Positions 46,226 through 55,520 of a DNA stretch of 64,000 nucleotides are shown piece after piece. Under the pieces are notes generated by a model, which was not told the DNA's origin, searched no databases, and was given only the letters and a program-made list of their open reading frames with translations. The first letter of the stretch is position 1. Every line of letters begins with the position of its first letter. The stretch spans positions 113,750 to 177,749 of the forward strand of contig DATDJI010000091.1 in assembly GCA_036520615.1 (NCBI GenBank), read 5' to 3'. This stretch comes from CAMCXE01 sp036520615. GTDB taxonomy: Bacteria > Pseudomonadota > Gammaproteobacteria > Pseudomonadales > Cellvibrionaceae. Position numbers and translations under genes: made by a program.

Positions 46226-47499
46226 CATCTATTGGGATTATAAATTTCTAACCTACCTCTCGCTGCAATTTGAGCATTAGCGCTGCACAGATTAATTATA
46301 AATTAGCAAAACTATCCGCGGACAATAATAGGATAGTGTTTAATTGAGTAACTCTCCTCGAGCAAATAATCAGGATGTGCAGAGGTTCTGTTAATCGGCG
46401 GAGCCGTACATTTTTATTAATGAGGGATTGCCAGGGAAATGCCATGCTGTTTGATAGGTTTGCTTGCTGGTTACAAGAATCCGCTGTTTCTCCATCGCTG
46501 ATCTTTAAATAGCAATTAACAGATGCTGTTTTACTCCTTCTCAAGGCTGGCGCCAATGTTGACCTTTAATGCTGTCTAAAACCACTTTAAAAGCCTTTAT
46601 TTAGGAGCTGGCAACGACGTGGTTTTGGCATTTTGGCAAGCTGCTATTTATGAAAATCGAAATATGGGTCGGCGCTCTGACTATCGGAGGGTACAAGCCT
46701 AAGGCTTAAAAGGGGGGCTGATATGTTTCTGCAATTCGTAAAAGCCTCCCTACGCATGCCTGCTTACTCACCTTGATAGCTAGTTGATTGATGCTATAAC
46801 TAGAGCGTATGTTTTATCGGGAATCTCCAGACGATTATCTGCACCACGTAGTGAAAACAGTGCTTTTCGGCAAATTTACTTAGTGTTGTGTCGCTGTATA
46901 CGTTTTCTATGGCTCGCAGCAGATATAACTGCATATAAATATTACTATTATCGCGTTAGGCAATATCTGCTCTGCCAATACTATAAAAATAATGGGAAGA
47001 TAGAACGCCTTTTTACTGAGTAATTTAATCTACAAAGGCGCATATAAATTAAGGGTAATTCCACACAATATTTTTTTGCGAGATCGAGCGATGACCCTAT
47101 TTTTGTTAAGGATTTTTAGGTTCTCCAGCAAAGTTTGATCGATATCACGGGTTGTTTCTCTTGCCAATGCAGTTATACGTGCCAGAAATGGGTTTTGGAT
47201 TTAATTCTTGTTAATGCTTTTGAGTTCCTAGGAGATTTTGTGACGGGCTGAGGTTTACTCTCTGGCTATATAAGGCTGTTAATGGTTGCAAATCCTTGCT
47301 CAGAAAATTTTAAAACCTATAGCAGCATTGTTGCGTGTCATCGTTTTTAAATGGTTAGGCGGTAAAGAATATAGCTCTTGCAGCGGCCGAGCACGGCAGA
47401 TGCAGTAACTATAAAAATGCACACGGTCATTTTATCGAAAGTAACTGTGGGTTCATTGGAATAATAACAATCGCAGAGCAAAATGCGGGGAACACCTAA
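46226..47499. other. 1.27-kb intergenic region without a supported gene
   Basis: This stretch is long for such a dense chromosome. The frames of 86 and 79 codons at 46296-46556 (minus) and 46784-47023 (plus) have no good ribosome-binding site and atypical composition, and I do not call them. Two hairpins are visible: ACTATCC / GGATAGT at 46311-46337, and GGGGGGCT / AGCCTCCC (one wobble) at 46712-46750. Neither is followed by a T-run. It could hold an RNA gene, a decayed gene, or only the leader of the kinase at 47500. Confidence 0.4.
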
Positions 47500-48990
47500 A
47501 TGCAATCTCCACCTGATGGCGACAAAGCGCCGGATGATGACACCCTGGAGCTTTTGCGAGCCCACGGGATAATTTTATTAAATGCAGTGCCCTCTGGAAT
47601 AGTACTGCTTAACGACGCAGGTGTAATTGTTTATTGCAATAGCGAGGCTGCGCGGTTATTCGCTTACGAAATAGATGAGTTACAAGGCAAGCTTGTTGAA
47701 TGCTTAATACCGCAGGAATATAGGCACAGTCACGTAGGAGTGCGGCAAGAGTATTTTACTCAATCGACACCTAGATTTATGGGCGCGGGCCGCGATCTGT
47801 ATGGGCAGCGCAAGGATGGCTCTTATTTTCCGGTGGAGATTGGCCTGCGTCCGTTAAAATTTGCGCAAAAGCAATTTGTGTTGGCATCGGTCATGGATAT
47901 TACCGAGCGCAAAAAAGCTCATGCGCAATTATCCACAGTTATAGATTCCTCCCCCTATGGAAAAATTATTGTTGATAAAACTGGCGCAATTCGCTTGGTT
48001 AACCACCGCTGTGTGAGTCTTTTTGGATATTCCCGGGAGGAGTTGCTGGGGCAGCCGATCGAAATGTTATTGCCTGAGCGATATCGTCAAATTCATCAGG
48101 TGCATTTACGGAATTTTTTTGCGCAGCCGAGTTTGCGGGCCATGGGCGAAGGGCGGGATTTAACGGGCCGCCATACATCCGGCAGGGAAATACCGATCGA
48201 AATTGGCCTTGCGCCTTTAGATTTTGCTGGTGAACTGCATGTTTTGGTCTGCATTACTGATATTACCCACCGCAAACGTTTGGAGTCAGATTTACGCGAG
48301 GCGAATGCACAATTAGAGGAATTTACTTATGTCGTATCGCACGATTTAAAATCTCCGATGCGAGGAATTTCTGACCTGACTGAGTGGATTATCGAGGATT
48401 TAGGTGAAACTGTCGCACCTGAAGTTACTAATAATTTGCAGCGTATTCAAACCCGCATTCAGCGCATGGAAAATCTAACCGAAGATTTATTAATGTATGC
48501 GCGCGCAGCCAAACGTACAAAAGAAATCGGGCAGATTAATCTGCCGGAGTTAGTTGCCGGAATTTTAGAATTAGTAACTTTGCCTGAGCAGGCGAAGGTA
48601 ACTGTACAGTTAGATGTTGAAGAAATTGTAACTACAAAGGCGCCGTTAGAAACAGTGTTGCGTAATCTAATTAGCAATGCGATTAAACATCATGACGCGC
48701 CGGAGCGCTTTCAATTGACAATAAGCAGTGAAGCCTCCGGCAGCTATTTACGTATGCGTGTGTGCGATAACGGGCCGGGTATACCTATTGCCGCACAAGA
48801 GCGTGTATTTCGGTTGTTTCAAACATTAAGCGGTTCAGGTACTGCTTTGGGTGGCGTTGGGCTTGCGGTGGCGAAGCGTTTAAGTGAAGCCCATGGCGGC
48901 CGTTTAGAAATTGATAATGAAGAAGGTGCGCGCGGGTGTTGTTTTGTATTGTGGTGGCCTCGATTCCTGCGGAGTGATTTCGATGAATAA
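47500..48990 (+). CDS. PAS-PAS sensor histidine kinase, cytoplasmic
   Basis: A 496-residue kinase with no membrane segment. Two PAS domains at residues about 20-140 and 145-265 are near-duplicates: each has the series FGYSREELLGQPIEMLLPER or similar, then GRDLxGxxxxGxxxPxEIGLxPL. A HisKA domain follows with the phospho-acceptor in FTYVVSHDLKSPMRGI (residue about 281), of the phytochrome-like HWE-distinct type with SHDLKxP. The ATPase domain has NLISNAIKHHD and DNGPGIP. The next gene, a lone receiver, overlaps its last eight bases, so the two are a likely pair. Confidence 0.92.
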   Translation: MQSPPDGDKAPDDDTLELLRAHGIILLNAVPSGIVLLNDAGVIVYCNSEAARLFAYEIDELQGKLVECLIPQEYRHSHVGVRQEYFTQSTPRFMGAGRDLYGQRKDGSYFPVEIGLRPLKFAQKQFVLASVMDITERKKAHAQLSTVIDSSPYGKIIVDKTGAIRLVNHRCVSLFGYSREELLGQPIEMLLPERYRQIHQVHLRNFFAQPSLRAMGEGRDLTGRHTSGREIPIEIGLAPLDFAGELHVLVCITDITHRKRLESDLREANAQLEEFTYVVSHDLKSPMRGISDLTEWIIEDLGETVAPEVTNNLQRIQTRIQRMENLTEDLLMYARAAKRTKEIGQINLPELVAGILELVTLPEQAKVTVQLDVEEIVTTKAPLETVLRNLISNAIKHHDAPERFQLTISSEASGSYLRMRVCDNGPGIPIAAQERVFRLFQTLSGSGTALGGVGLAVAKRLSEAHGGRLEIDNEEGARGCCFVLWWPRFLRSDFDE

Positions 48991-49411
48991 TCCAAAAAAT
49001 ACGCTGTCTATTTTGTTAATAGATGATGACGATGTTGCATTGGAAGCTGTGCAACGAAGTTTGCGCAAGCACAATGTTTTGTATCCCGTCTATACCGCCT
49101 GTGATGGTTTAGAGGGGTTGGCGATATTGCGGGAAACTCAAGATGTCATTATCCCAAAACCCTATTTGGTGTTATTGGATTTAAACATGCCGCGCATGAA
49201 CGGCTTTGAGTTTTTAAATGAGCTTAGGTCTGATGCTTTATTAAAAGAAACCGTGGTGTTTGTATTGACGACATCTAATAACGATACGGATCGTAACAAA
49301 GCTTACAATGAAAATATCGCAGGTTACATGGTGAAGTCTGCTGTGGGGCCACAATTTCAAAAACTTGCACTATTGCTTGAACATTATTCTCACGCAATAG
49401 TTTTACCTTAA
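48983..49411 (+). CDS. single-domain response regulator
   Basis: A 142-residue receiver with no output domain. It has the acidic run IDDDDVALEAV, phospho-acceptor in LVLLDLNMPRMNGFEFL, and LTTSNNDTDRNKAYNENIAGYMVKS, a hallmark of Rcp1-type receivers paired with SHDLKxP kinases. The start at 48983 has GGAG at 48971-48974. It overlaps the preceding kinase gene and is followed at once by a GGDEF/EAL protein, suggesting a phosphorelay that ends in c-di-GMP control. Confidence 0.92.
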   Translation: MNNPKNTLSILLIDDDDVALEAVQRSLRKHNVLYPVYTACDGLEGLAILRETQDVIIPKPYLVLLDLNMPRMNGFEFLNELRSDALLKETVVFVLTTSNNDTDRNKAYNENIAGYMVKSAVGPQFQKLALLLEHYSHAIVLP

Positions 49412-49454
49412 AATTTTGAAGTCCCAGCGAGCCGGGATTGATGGCGAGAACACT

Positions 49455-51938
49455 ATGGTAGCACGACGTTTTTTAGTGGTAGATGATGACGATGTTGATC
49501 GAGAAAAGGTCAAACGGTTATTGAAAATATATCCAGCCGTAATTGATGTTGAAGAAGCCGTCAGTGTTAGCGACGCGTTGTTGAAATTAAAGCAAAGCGT
49601 TTTCGATTGTCTATTAATTGATTATCGCTTAAGTGATGCGTTGGGCACGGAAATTTTAACCGACCTGCGTGCCTGTGATATGCGCCCGTTGCCAGTAATT
49701 GTCATTAGCGGTAATAACAATCCCGATGTAGTAAAAGAAGTTATGCGCGCTGGCGCCCAGGATTGCATCAATAAAAATACCTTAACGGCAGAAATATTAT
49801 GCAACGCTATTGAAGCTGCGGTTGAGCTGGTAAACGAGCAGTGTGTTACTTGGGATGTTCACAAACGCAATCGCCAATTAGCCGAAGGATTGCCGCAATT
49901 GGCCTGGAGTTGTTTGCCTGATGGTAGCTGCGAATATTTAAATCGCCGCTGGTGTGAATATACGGGAATTATGCAATCGGAGCAGCTGGGTTTTGCCTGG
50001 TTGAACCAAGTGCATCCAGAAGATCGCGATCGATTTGTGCAAGCTTGGATGACCTCGGTGCGCAGCCATGAGCCTATGTATATTTACCTTCGATTGCGCC
50101 GCGAAGACGGCGAATACCGGTGGTTTGATACGCGTGCTCTGCCTGAGCGGGATGAAAAGGGCGAGGTGGTGCGTTGGTTGGGTACTAATTCGGATGTAAC
50201 CGAATATGAAACTACGCGCCAAGCGCTGGCCGATAGCGAGCGGCGCTTTAGGGCGGCATTTGATTATGCACCGCTAGGCATGGCCATTGTTACCGCAGAT
50301 GGCCATATTTTACAGGCTAATCCTGCGTTTAATCAGTTGCTGGGTTTTGCCCAGGAACAACAACCTAATCGCCGCCGCATAAATTTATTGGGTTTTAAAA
50401 TGAAGGATATTTCTCATCCTAGCGATTGGGAAAATGAAGAGCGCAAATTGCGAGAATTGCAAGGCGTGGGCTTGCCGGTTGTGCGTTATGAGAAACGTTA
50501 TTTAACCAAGGATAACGACGTAATTTTCACCGTAACCAATGTTTCCCTAGTGCAATTATCCGGTGGCGAGAGTTGTTATTTATATCAGGTTGTTGATGTA
50601 ACCGATCGCAAAACCTATGAAAGCCAATTGATAAACCTTGCTCATCACGATGAATTAACCGGATTGTATAATCGCGTTAAATTATACGAAATGTTCGATT
50701 GTTTTTTGCTGAACAGTCAGCGCGCTGCGCAAAATTTTGCCGTGTTATTTATTGATCTGGATAACTTTAAACAGGTCAATGATAGCCTTGGGCATGAGGC
50801 TGGTGATCAATTGCTGCGCGTGGTGGCGCGGCGCATGAAAAAATATCTGCGGCAAGATGATTGCGTGGCGCGTTTGGGCGGTGATGAATTTATTATTTTG
50901 CTGCGCGATGTGGCAGATAAACAAGCTGTGTGCCGAGTAGTAGAATTATTAATTGAAAAAATAAGCTCACCTATACGCTTGGATGTTGCACTTGTACATG
51001 TGGGCATGAGTGCGGGGGTGGCTGTTTATCCGTTCGATGGCGATACAGCACAAACGCTGATGCGTAATGCTGATTCAGCCCTTTACGATGCTAAGGGCCG
51101 CGGTCGTGGCTGTTTTCAAGTTTATCGGCCGGAGCTTACCGAAAGCGCAAATTTACGTTTAATGTTAGATGCCGATTTACGCACGGCGATTAATAATGAA
51201 GAATTTGAAATTTATTATCAGCCGCTGATTGATATGCATTCGGGCAAGGTTTCATCGCTTGAAGCCTTATTGCGTTGGAATCATCCGAAGAAGGGTTTGT
51301 TAGGCCCGGACAGTTTTATTGATTATGCCCATGAAAGCGGCCTTATTTGTCAGATGGGTGATTGGGTAATTGCCAGCGCTTGTGCGCAATTAGCAGCTTG
51401 GCGCGATGCGGGCGTGAATGTGGCCGTGAGCATTAATGTATCCGCACGGCAATTTCAGCAGGATTCGTTAATTTCCCGCGTGGCGCATTGTTTAAGTAAA
51501 TATCATGTAGACCCGCAATATTTAATTATTGAAATTACCGAACAGATTTTTATGGACGAGGCCGAGGCAGTTTTACATCGCGTGCAATCGTTGCGCAATT
51601 TAGGTGTAAAAATATCGCTAGATGATTTTGGTACGGGGTATTCGTCGTTAAATTATATAGTGCGGTTTTCACCGGATTATTTAAAAATCGACCGTTCATT
51701 TGTCGGCCGTATTGGCGAGCAGGCACAGCATAATGGCGTAGTTGAGGCAATTGTTGGTTTAGGCCGTATCGTGCCTTTAGGGATTGTGGCCGAAGGGGTT
51801 GAAACTCAAGCGCAGTATGATTTTCTCATGGCCTGTGGTTGTAATTTCGCGCAGGGTTTTTATTTTTCTGAGCCGCGCTCGGTGGGCGATATTTCCCATT
51901 ATTTAACCACGCAAGGCGCCTGTGCGGAATTACATTAA
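49455..51938 (+). CDS. REC-PAS-PAS-GGDEF-EAL c-di-GMP enzyme
   Basis: An 827-residue cytoplasmic protein. It has an N-terminal receiver (VVDDDDVDREKVKRLL; phospho-Asp in LLIDYRLSDALG), two PAS domains, then GGDEF with the intact active site near residue 475 and an RxxD inhibitory site (RQDD) five residues before it. The EAL domain has EALLRW near residue 602, DDFGTGYSSL and EGVET, so both diguanylate cyclase and phosphodiesterase activities look possible. The start at ATG 49455 is preferred over the frame start 49416. It ends the signalling cluster that begins at 47500. Confidence 0.94.
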   Translation: MVARRFLVVDDDDVDREKVKRLLKIYPAVIDVEEAVSVSDALLKLKQSVFDCLLIDYRLSDALGTEILTDLRACDMRPLPVIVISGNNNPDVVKEVMRAGAQDCINKNTLTAEILCNAIEAAVELVNEQCVTWDVHKRNRQLAEGLPQLAWSCLPDGSCEYLNRRWCEYTGIMQSEQLGFAWLNQVHPEDRDRFVQAWMTSVRSHEPMYIYLRLRREDGEYRWFDTRALPERDEKGEVVRWLGTNSDVTEYETTRQALADSERRFRAAFDYAPLGMAIVTADGHILQANPAFNQLLGFAQEQQPNRRRINLLGFKMKDISHPSDWENEERKLRELQGVGLPVVRYEKRYLTKDNDVIFTVTNVSLVQLSGGESCYLYQVVDVTDRKTYESQLINLAHHDELTGLYNRVKLYEMFDCFLLNSQRAAQNFAVLFIDLDNFKQVNDSLGHEAGDQLLRVVARRMKKYLRQDDCVARLGGDEFIILLRDVADKQAVCRVVELLIEKISSPIRLDVALVHVGMSAGVAVYPFDGDTAQTLMRNADSALYDAKGRGRGCFQVYRPELTESANLRLMLDADLRTAINNEEFEIYYQPLIDMHSGKVSSLEALLRWNHPKKGLLGPDSFIDYAHESGLICQMGDWVIASACAQLAAWRDAGVNVAVSINVSARQFQQDSLISRVAHCLSKYHVDPQYLIIEITEQIFMDEAEAVLHRVQSLRNLGVKISLDDFGTGYSSLNYIVRFSPDYLKIDRSFVGRIGEQAQHNGVVEAIVGLGRIVPLGIVAEGVETQAQYDFLMACGCNFAQGFYFSEPRSVGDISHYLTTQGACAELH

Positions 51939-52191
51939 AGAAAACGCTATTTTTCAAACGGTCTCGGGCGGTAAGCTCGCGCCGGAGCTTCAGGGGCGTA
52001 CTTGTACGATTTGAAAACATCTTTTAATGAAAGATTGTTAAAAGTAATTTTGACTGCAGCAGGGGTACGCACCGGTTAATACAAGGCTCAAGCGCAGATA
52101 TTTTTAGCGCGCAGCCCTGCCGCTAAGGCTTTCCCTTTGCTTCCCCCGGTTAAAACAATACCATGAGCACTTTTGTTGCTAAGGCTGCTCA

Positions 52192-53076
52192 ATGGTAACG
52201 TTAACCCCCGCCGCTCGACTCTACGCCTACGCTCGTTTGATGCGGTTGGATAAACCCATCGGATTTTTTTTGCTGCTTTGGCCGGTGTTATGGAGTTTAT
52301 GGTTAGCAGCTAAAGGCGCGCCCTCAATTGCCAATTTGCTTATTTTTAGTTTAGGTGCGCTGGTTATGCGCTCAGCAGGCTGCGTAATTAACGATTATGC
52401 CGACCGCAATTTTGACGGCCAGGTCAGCCGCACGCGGCTGCGCCCTCTTGTACTTGGGCATGTTTCAACGGTCGAAGCGCTGGGTTTATTTGTGGGCTTA
52501 TGTGCGTTCGCGCTGCTGTTGGTAAGCCTAACTAATCGGCTCACGATGTATTTATCCGTAGGTGCTGTGCTGTTGGCAATTGCCTACCCATTTATGAAGC
52601 GTTATACCTACCTGCCGCAGGTCGTGCTCGGGGCTGCGTTCGCTTGGTCCATTCCCATGGCATTTGCGGCTGAAACAGGCAGCGTGCCGCCCCATGCATG
52701 GCTTGTGTATACGGCGGTGGTTATGTGGACAACAGCCTATGATACGTTTTACGGCATGGTGGATCGTGAGGAGGATATAAAGATAGGCGTTAAATCCACG
52801 GCTATTTTGTTTGCCGAGCAGGATCGCGCTATGACAGGCATGTTACAGGGTCTGTTTTTACTTACGCTTTGGGTTGTAGGCCATAAAATGGCGTTGGGCT
52901 GGCCCTATAACCTAGGCTTGCTTGCGGCAGCGCTTTTATCGGCCTATCAGCAATGGTTAATCCGCGAGCGTGAACCCGCCGCCTGTTTTCGCGCTTTTAT
53001 GCACAACAACTGGGTAGGCATGGTTATTTTCTTAGGTTTGGTGGCTCAATTCGCGCTTGTCATAAAACCGCAATAA
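52192..53076 (+). CDS. ubiA: 4-hydroxybenzoate octaprenyltransferase
   Basis: A 294-residue membrane enzyme that attaches the polyprenyl tail to 4-hydroxybenzoate in ubiquinone synthesis. Both aspartate-rich motifs are visible: NDYADRNFDG (residues about 66-75) and the second, YDTFYGMVDREED (about 183-195). About eight helices are present. ATG 52192 has AAGG seven bases upstream. The order ubiA-phoB-phoR is common in Pseudomonadales. No ubiC is visible directly upstream. Confidence 0.96.
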   Translation: MVTLTPAARLYAYARLMRLDKPIGFFLLLWPVLWSLWLAAKGAPSIANLLIFSLGALVMRSAGCVINDYADRNFDGQVSRTRLRPLVLGHVSTVEALGLFVGLCAFALLLVSLTNRLTMYLSVGAVLLAIAYPFMKRYTYLPQVVLGAAFAWSIPMAFAAETGSVPPHAWLVYTAVVMWTTAYDTFYGMVDREEDIKIGVKSTAILFAEQDRAMTGMLQGLFLLTLWVVGHKMALGWPYNLGLLAAALLSAYQQWLIREREPAACFRAFMHNNWVGMVIFLGLVAQFALVIKPQ

Positions 53077-53127
53077 AAGGTTTATCTAATCGCAACATTC
53101 TTCCACCCCTAAATTAGTTGCGAGTGT

Positions 53128-53835
53128 ATGAGCCTGAGTAAAACGATTTTAATTGTTGACGATGAGCCCGCTATCCGCGACATGCTCCGCGTGGCCCTAG
53201 AGATGGCCAATTACCAGGTTTTAGAAGCGGCAGATGCCAAAGCTGCCCACGGTTTAATTGTTGATAACAAGCCGGATTTAATCCTGCTCGATTGGATGAT
53301 GCCCGGCACCAGCGGCATGGAATTGGCTCGGCGCTTGAAGCGCGATGACCTTACTGCGGCAATTCCTATCATTATGCTCACCGCCAAAGTTGAAGAGGAC
53401 AATAAAATCCAAGGCTTGGATGCGGGGGCGGACGATTACATCACCAAGCCTTTCTCTCCACGCGAATTAGTCGCGCGCCTAAAAGCTGTGTTAAGGCGAA
53501 CGGACACACTCACCAGCGGGGACCCGATCAAAGCCTGCGACCTAGTATTAGATCCGGTCAGCCACCGCGTGAGTATTCAAAACCAACCGGTGCAAATGGG
53601 GCCTACCGAATACCGCTTGTTAGAGTTCTTTCTTACCCACCAAGAGCGTGTATACAGCCGCAGCCAGTTGTTGGACCACGTGTGGGGCGGCAATGTGTAT
53701 GTGGAAGAGCGTACGGTGGATGTGCATATTCGCCGCTTGCGCAAGGCCATCGGCCTTGCTGACCACGATCAGTTTATCCAGACGGTGCGCGGTGCGGGTT
53801 ACCGCTTTTCTCTTAAGCATCTCTCAAGCGAATAG
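53128..53835 (+). CDS. phoB: phosphate regulon response regulator PhoB
   Basis: A 235-residue OmpR-family regulator. It has a receiver with LIVDDEPAIRDML, phospho-acceptor in LILLDWMMPGTSG and lysine in DYITKPFSPREL, then a winged helix (RLLEFFLTHQERVYSRSQLL and ERTVDVHIRRLRKAIG). Length and spacing match PhoB of Pseudomonas. It starts 51 bases after ubiA and lies five bases before phoR. Confidence 0.95.
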   Translation: MSLSKTILIVDDEPAIRDMLRVALEMANYQVLEAADAKAAHGLIVDNKPDLILLDWMMPGTSGMELARRLKRDDLTAAIPIIMLTAKVEEDNKIQGLDAGADDYITKPFSPRELVARLKAVLRRTDTLTSGDPIKACDLVLDPVSHRVSIQNQPVQMGPTEYRLLEFFLTHQERVYSRSQLLDHVWGGNVYVEERTVDVHIRRLRKAIGLADHDQFIQTVRGAGYRFSLKHLSSE

Positions 53836-53840
53836 CGTTT

Positions 53841-55133
53841 ATGCCATCTGAAGGTTATCGCACAGAACTATTATTGTTAGCGGGTTTTATTAGTGCGGTT
53901 GGATTATTGGGCTATTTGTTCGATGCCACTCTAATTGCGCTGGTAATTGCCCTGACGGTTTATTGCCTGCGCATTGTATTTCAAACCCACCGCTTAGCTC
54001 GTTGGGTATACGACGCACGCCGCATCCACAGCGCCGATGATCGCCTGGCAACCGTATGGAGTGATATTGCCGAAGATGTACGCTTTTTAAAAGTGCGCCA
54101 CGAGCGGGAAAAACAGCGTTTACAGGCCGTCGTTGTGCGCGTGCAAGAGATGACAACTGCGCTCACTGATGGAGTCGTCCTCATTGATAAGCGCGGCAAT
54201 ATGGAATGGTGGAACCAAGCGGCTGGGCACTTGTTCGGTTTTAAAGAAGTGGATCGCGGTCACAAGCTTACGAATATTATTCGCACGCCGCGCTTTGTGC
54301 ATTACTTTGACGAGGAGGATTACCATCAGCCCCTTGAGCTAAATTCCTCGCGCAAAGAGGATCAGCATCTACAAGTGCAGGTACATCCGTTTGGGCAGGG
54401 CGAGCGCTTGGTGGTAGCGCGGGATATCACGCGGGTATTTAAGCTTGAGCTGATGCGCAAGGATTTTGTCGCCAACCTCTCCCATGAATTGCGCACTCCG
54501 CTCACCGTCATTAAAGGTTATGTTGAAGCCCTCGGCGATAGCGAGCAGATGCCAGCCCCCTGGCGGCAAGCGTTTAACCAAATGACACAACAGGCCTCGC
54601 GCATGAACGCGCTAATTGAAGATTTGATTACGCTTTCGAAACTGGAAACTCAAGAGCGTGAACCCCAGCGGACGGCCATAGAATTAGGACCATTGCTAAG
54701 TGCGGTAGTGGAGGACGCCAAAGCCCTTAGCGCCGAGCACGGCCACAGTTTTGTACTGCAGGGCGACTTAACGGCTCGCCTGTTGGGTAATGCCGATGAA
54801 TTGCGCAGTGCATTTACCAATTTAGTTGTAAACGCCGTTAACTATTCGCCCAGCGGCGGCAAAATAATGGTATCGGTGCAGCGCTCGGCGGCAGGACTGG
54901 AAGTCGCTGTAAAAGACAATGGCGTCGGCATAGACCCTAAACATATTCCTCGCTTAACCGAGCGGTTTTACCGAGTGGACCCGAGCCGTTCGGTACTCAC
55001 CGGAGGCACAGGCCTTGGCCTTGCGATTGTTAAACACATTTTATTGCGCCACGACGCGCAATTGCGCATTAATTCGATGCCGGGTAAAGGCAGTACGTTT
55101 TACTGTGAATTTCCTCTCGAGGCGCAGGCGTAA
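53841..55133 (+). CDS. phoR: phosphate regulon sensor kinase PhoR
   Basis: A 430-residue inner-membrane kinase. The N-terminal hydrophobic pair at residues about 8-40 forms the short membrane anchor typical of PhoR, which senses phosphate through the PstSCAB-PhoU complex and not through a periplasmic domain. A PAS domain (TTALTDGVVLIDKRGNMEWW) follows, then HisKA with NLSHELRTPLTVIKGY (His near 216) and an ATPase with NLVVNAVNYS and GGTGLGLAIVKHI. It is closed by a strong terminator. Confidence 0.95.
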   Translation: MPSEGYRTELLLLAGFISAVGLLGYLFDATLIALVIALTVYCLRIVFQTHRLARWVYDARRIHSADDRLATVWSDIAEDVRFLKVRHEREKQRLQAVVVRVQEMTTALTDGVVLIDKRGNMEWWNQAAGHLFGFKEVDRGHKLTNIIRTPRFVHYFDEEDYHQPLELNSSRKEDQHLQVQVHPFGQGERLVVARDITRVFKLELMRKDFVANLSHELRTPLTVIKGYVEALGDSEQMPAPWRQAFNQMTQQASRMNALIEDLITLSKLETQEREPQRTAIELGPLLSAVVEDAKALSAEHGHSFVLQGDLTARLLGNADELRSAFTNLVVNAVNYSPSGGKIMVSVQRSAAGLEVAVKDNGVGIDPKHIPRLTERFYRVDPSRSVLTGGTGLGLAIVKHILLRHDAQLRINSMPGKGSTFYCEFPLEAQA

Positions 55134-55191
55134 TGCGAAAAATTGCCAGTTAAGCGACGATTAAATTTTTAATGGCGAATTTCGCTATTTA

Positions 55192-55234
55192 TTCTGCTCA
55201 CAAACTTACGTTCTTTGTGAGCAGAAAGTTTTTT
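55192..55234 (+). terminator. intrinsic terminator of the phoBR operon
   Basis: The 13-bp perfect stem TTCTGCTCACAAA / TTTGTGAGCAGAA has a 9-base loop, then AG and six T. The remaining bases up to 55520 are AT-rich and presumably hold the promoter of the next gene; I see nothing else there. Confidence 0.93.
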
Positions 55235-55520
55235 ATCTCTTGCGAACTAGTCCATTTAAATTAAATTAGTGACTAAATTTTCATTGCATGGTTTAGCGGA
55301 TAAAAATTTACCTTGATGCCAAACTATAAATATCCACGCATTTTGTAAACCACCGCACTAGGTGCGCGCCCTTACACATAGAAACTTTATGGTTCCAACG
55401 CTACTTTTCCTACAGATCAATAAGCTAAATTTTTTACTTTATTCCACCCTATCCCATTACCCCTATACACAGGTGATTGTGGCGCGCTAAGGTACGGCTG
55501 ATATTTAAATGGGTGGATCT

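Noticed and set aside
46784..47023. 79-codon open frame
   Set aside because: No ribosome-binding site, atypical composition and no recognisable features.
47165..47190. Sigma-54 promoter on the minus strand
   Set aside because: It contains TGGCACG, but GG and GC are eleven bases apart instead of ten, and it points to no suitable gene.
47500..51938. Cluster as a chemotaxis system
   Set aside because: There is no methyl-accepting protein, CheA, CheW or CheR; the genes fit a kinase, lone receiver and c-di-GMP enzyme relay.
53058..53075. Pho box upstream of phoB
   Set aside because: The first half TTGTCAT is good, but the second half matches CTGTCA poorly. It is possible, not supported.
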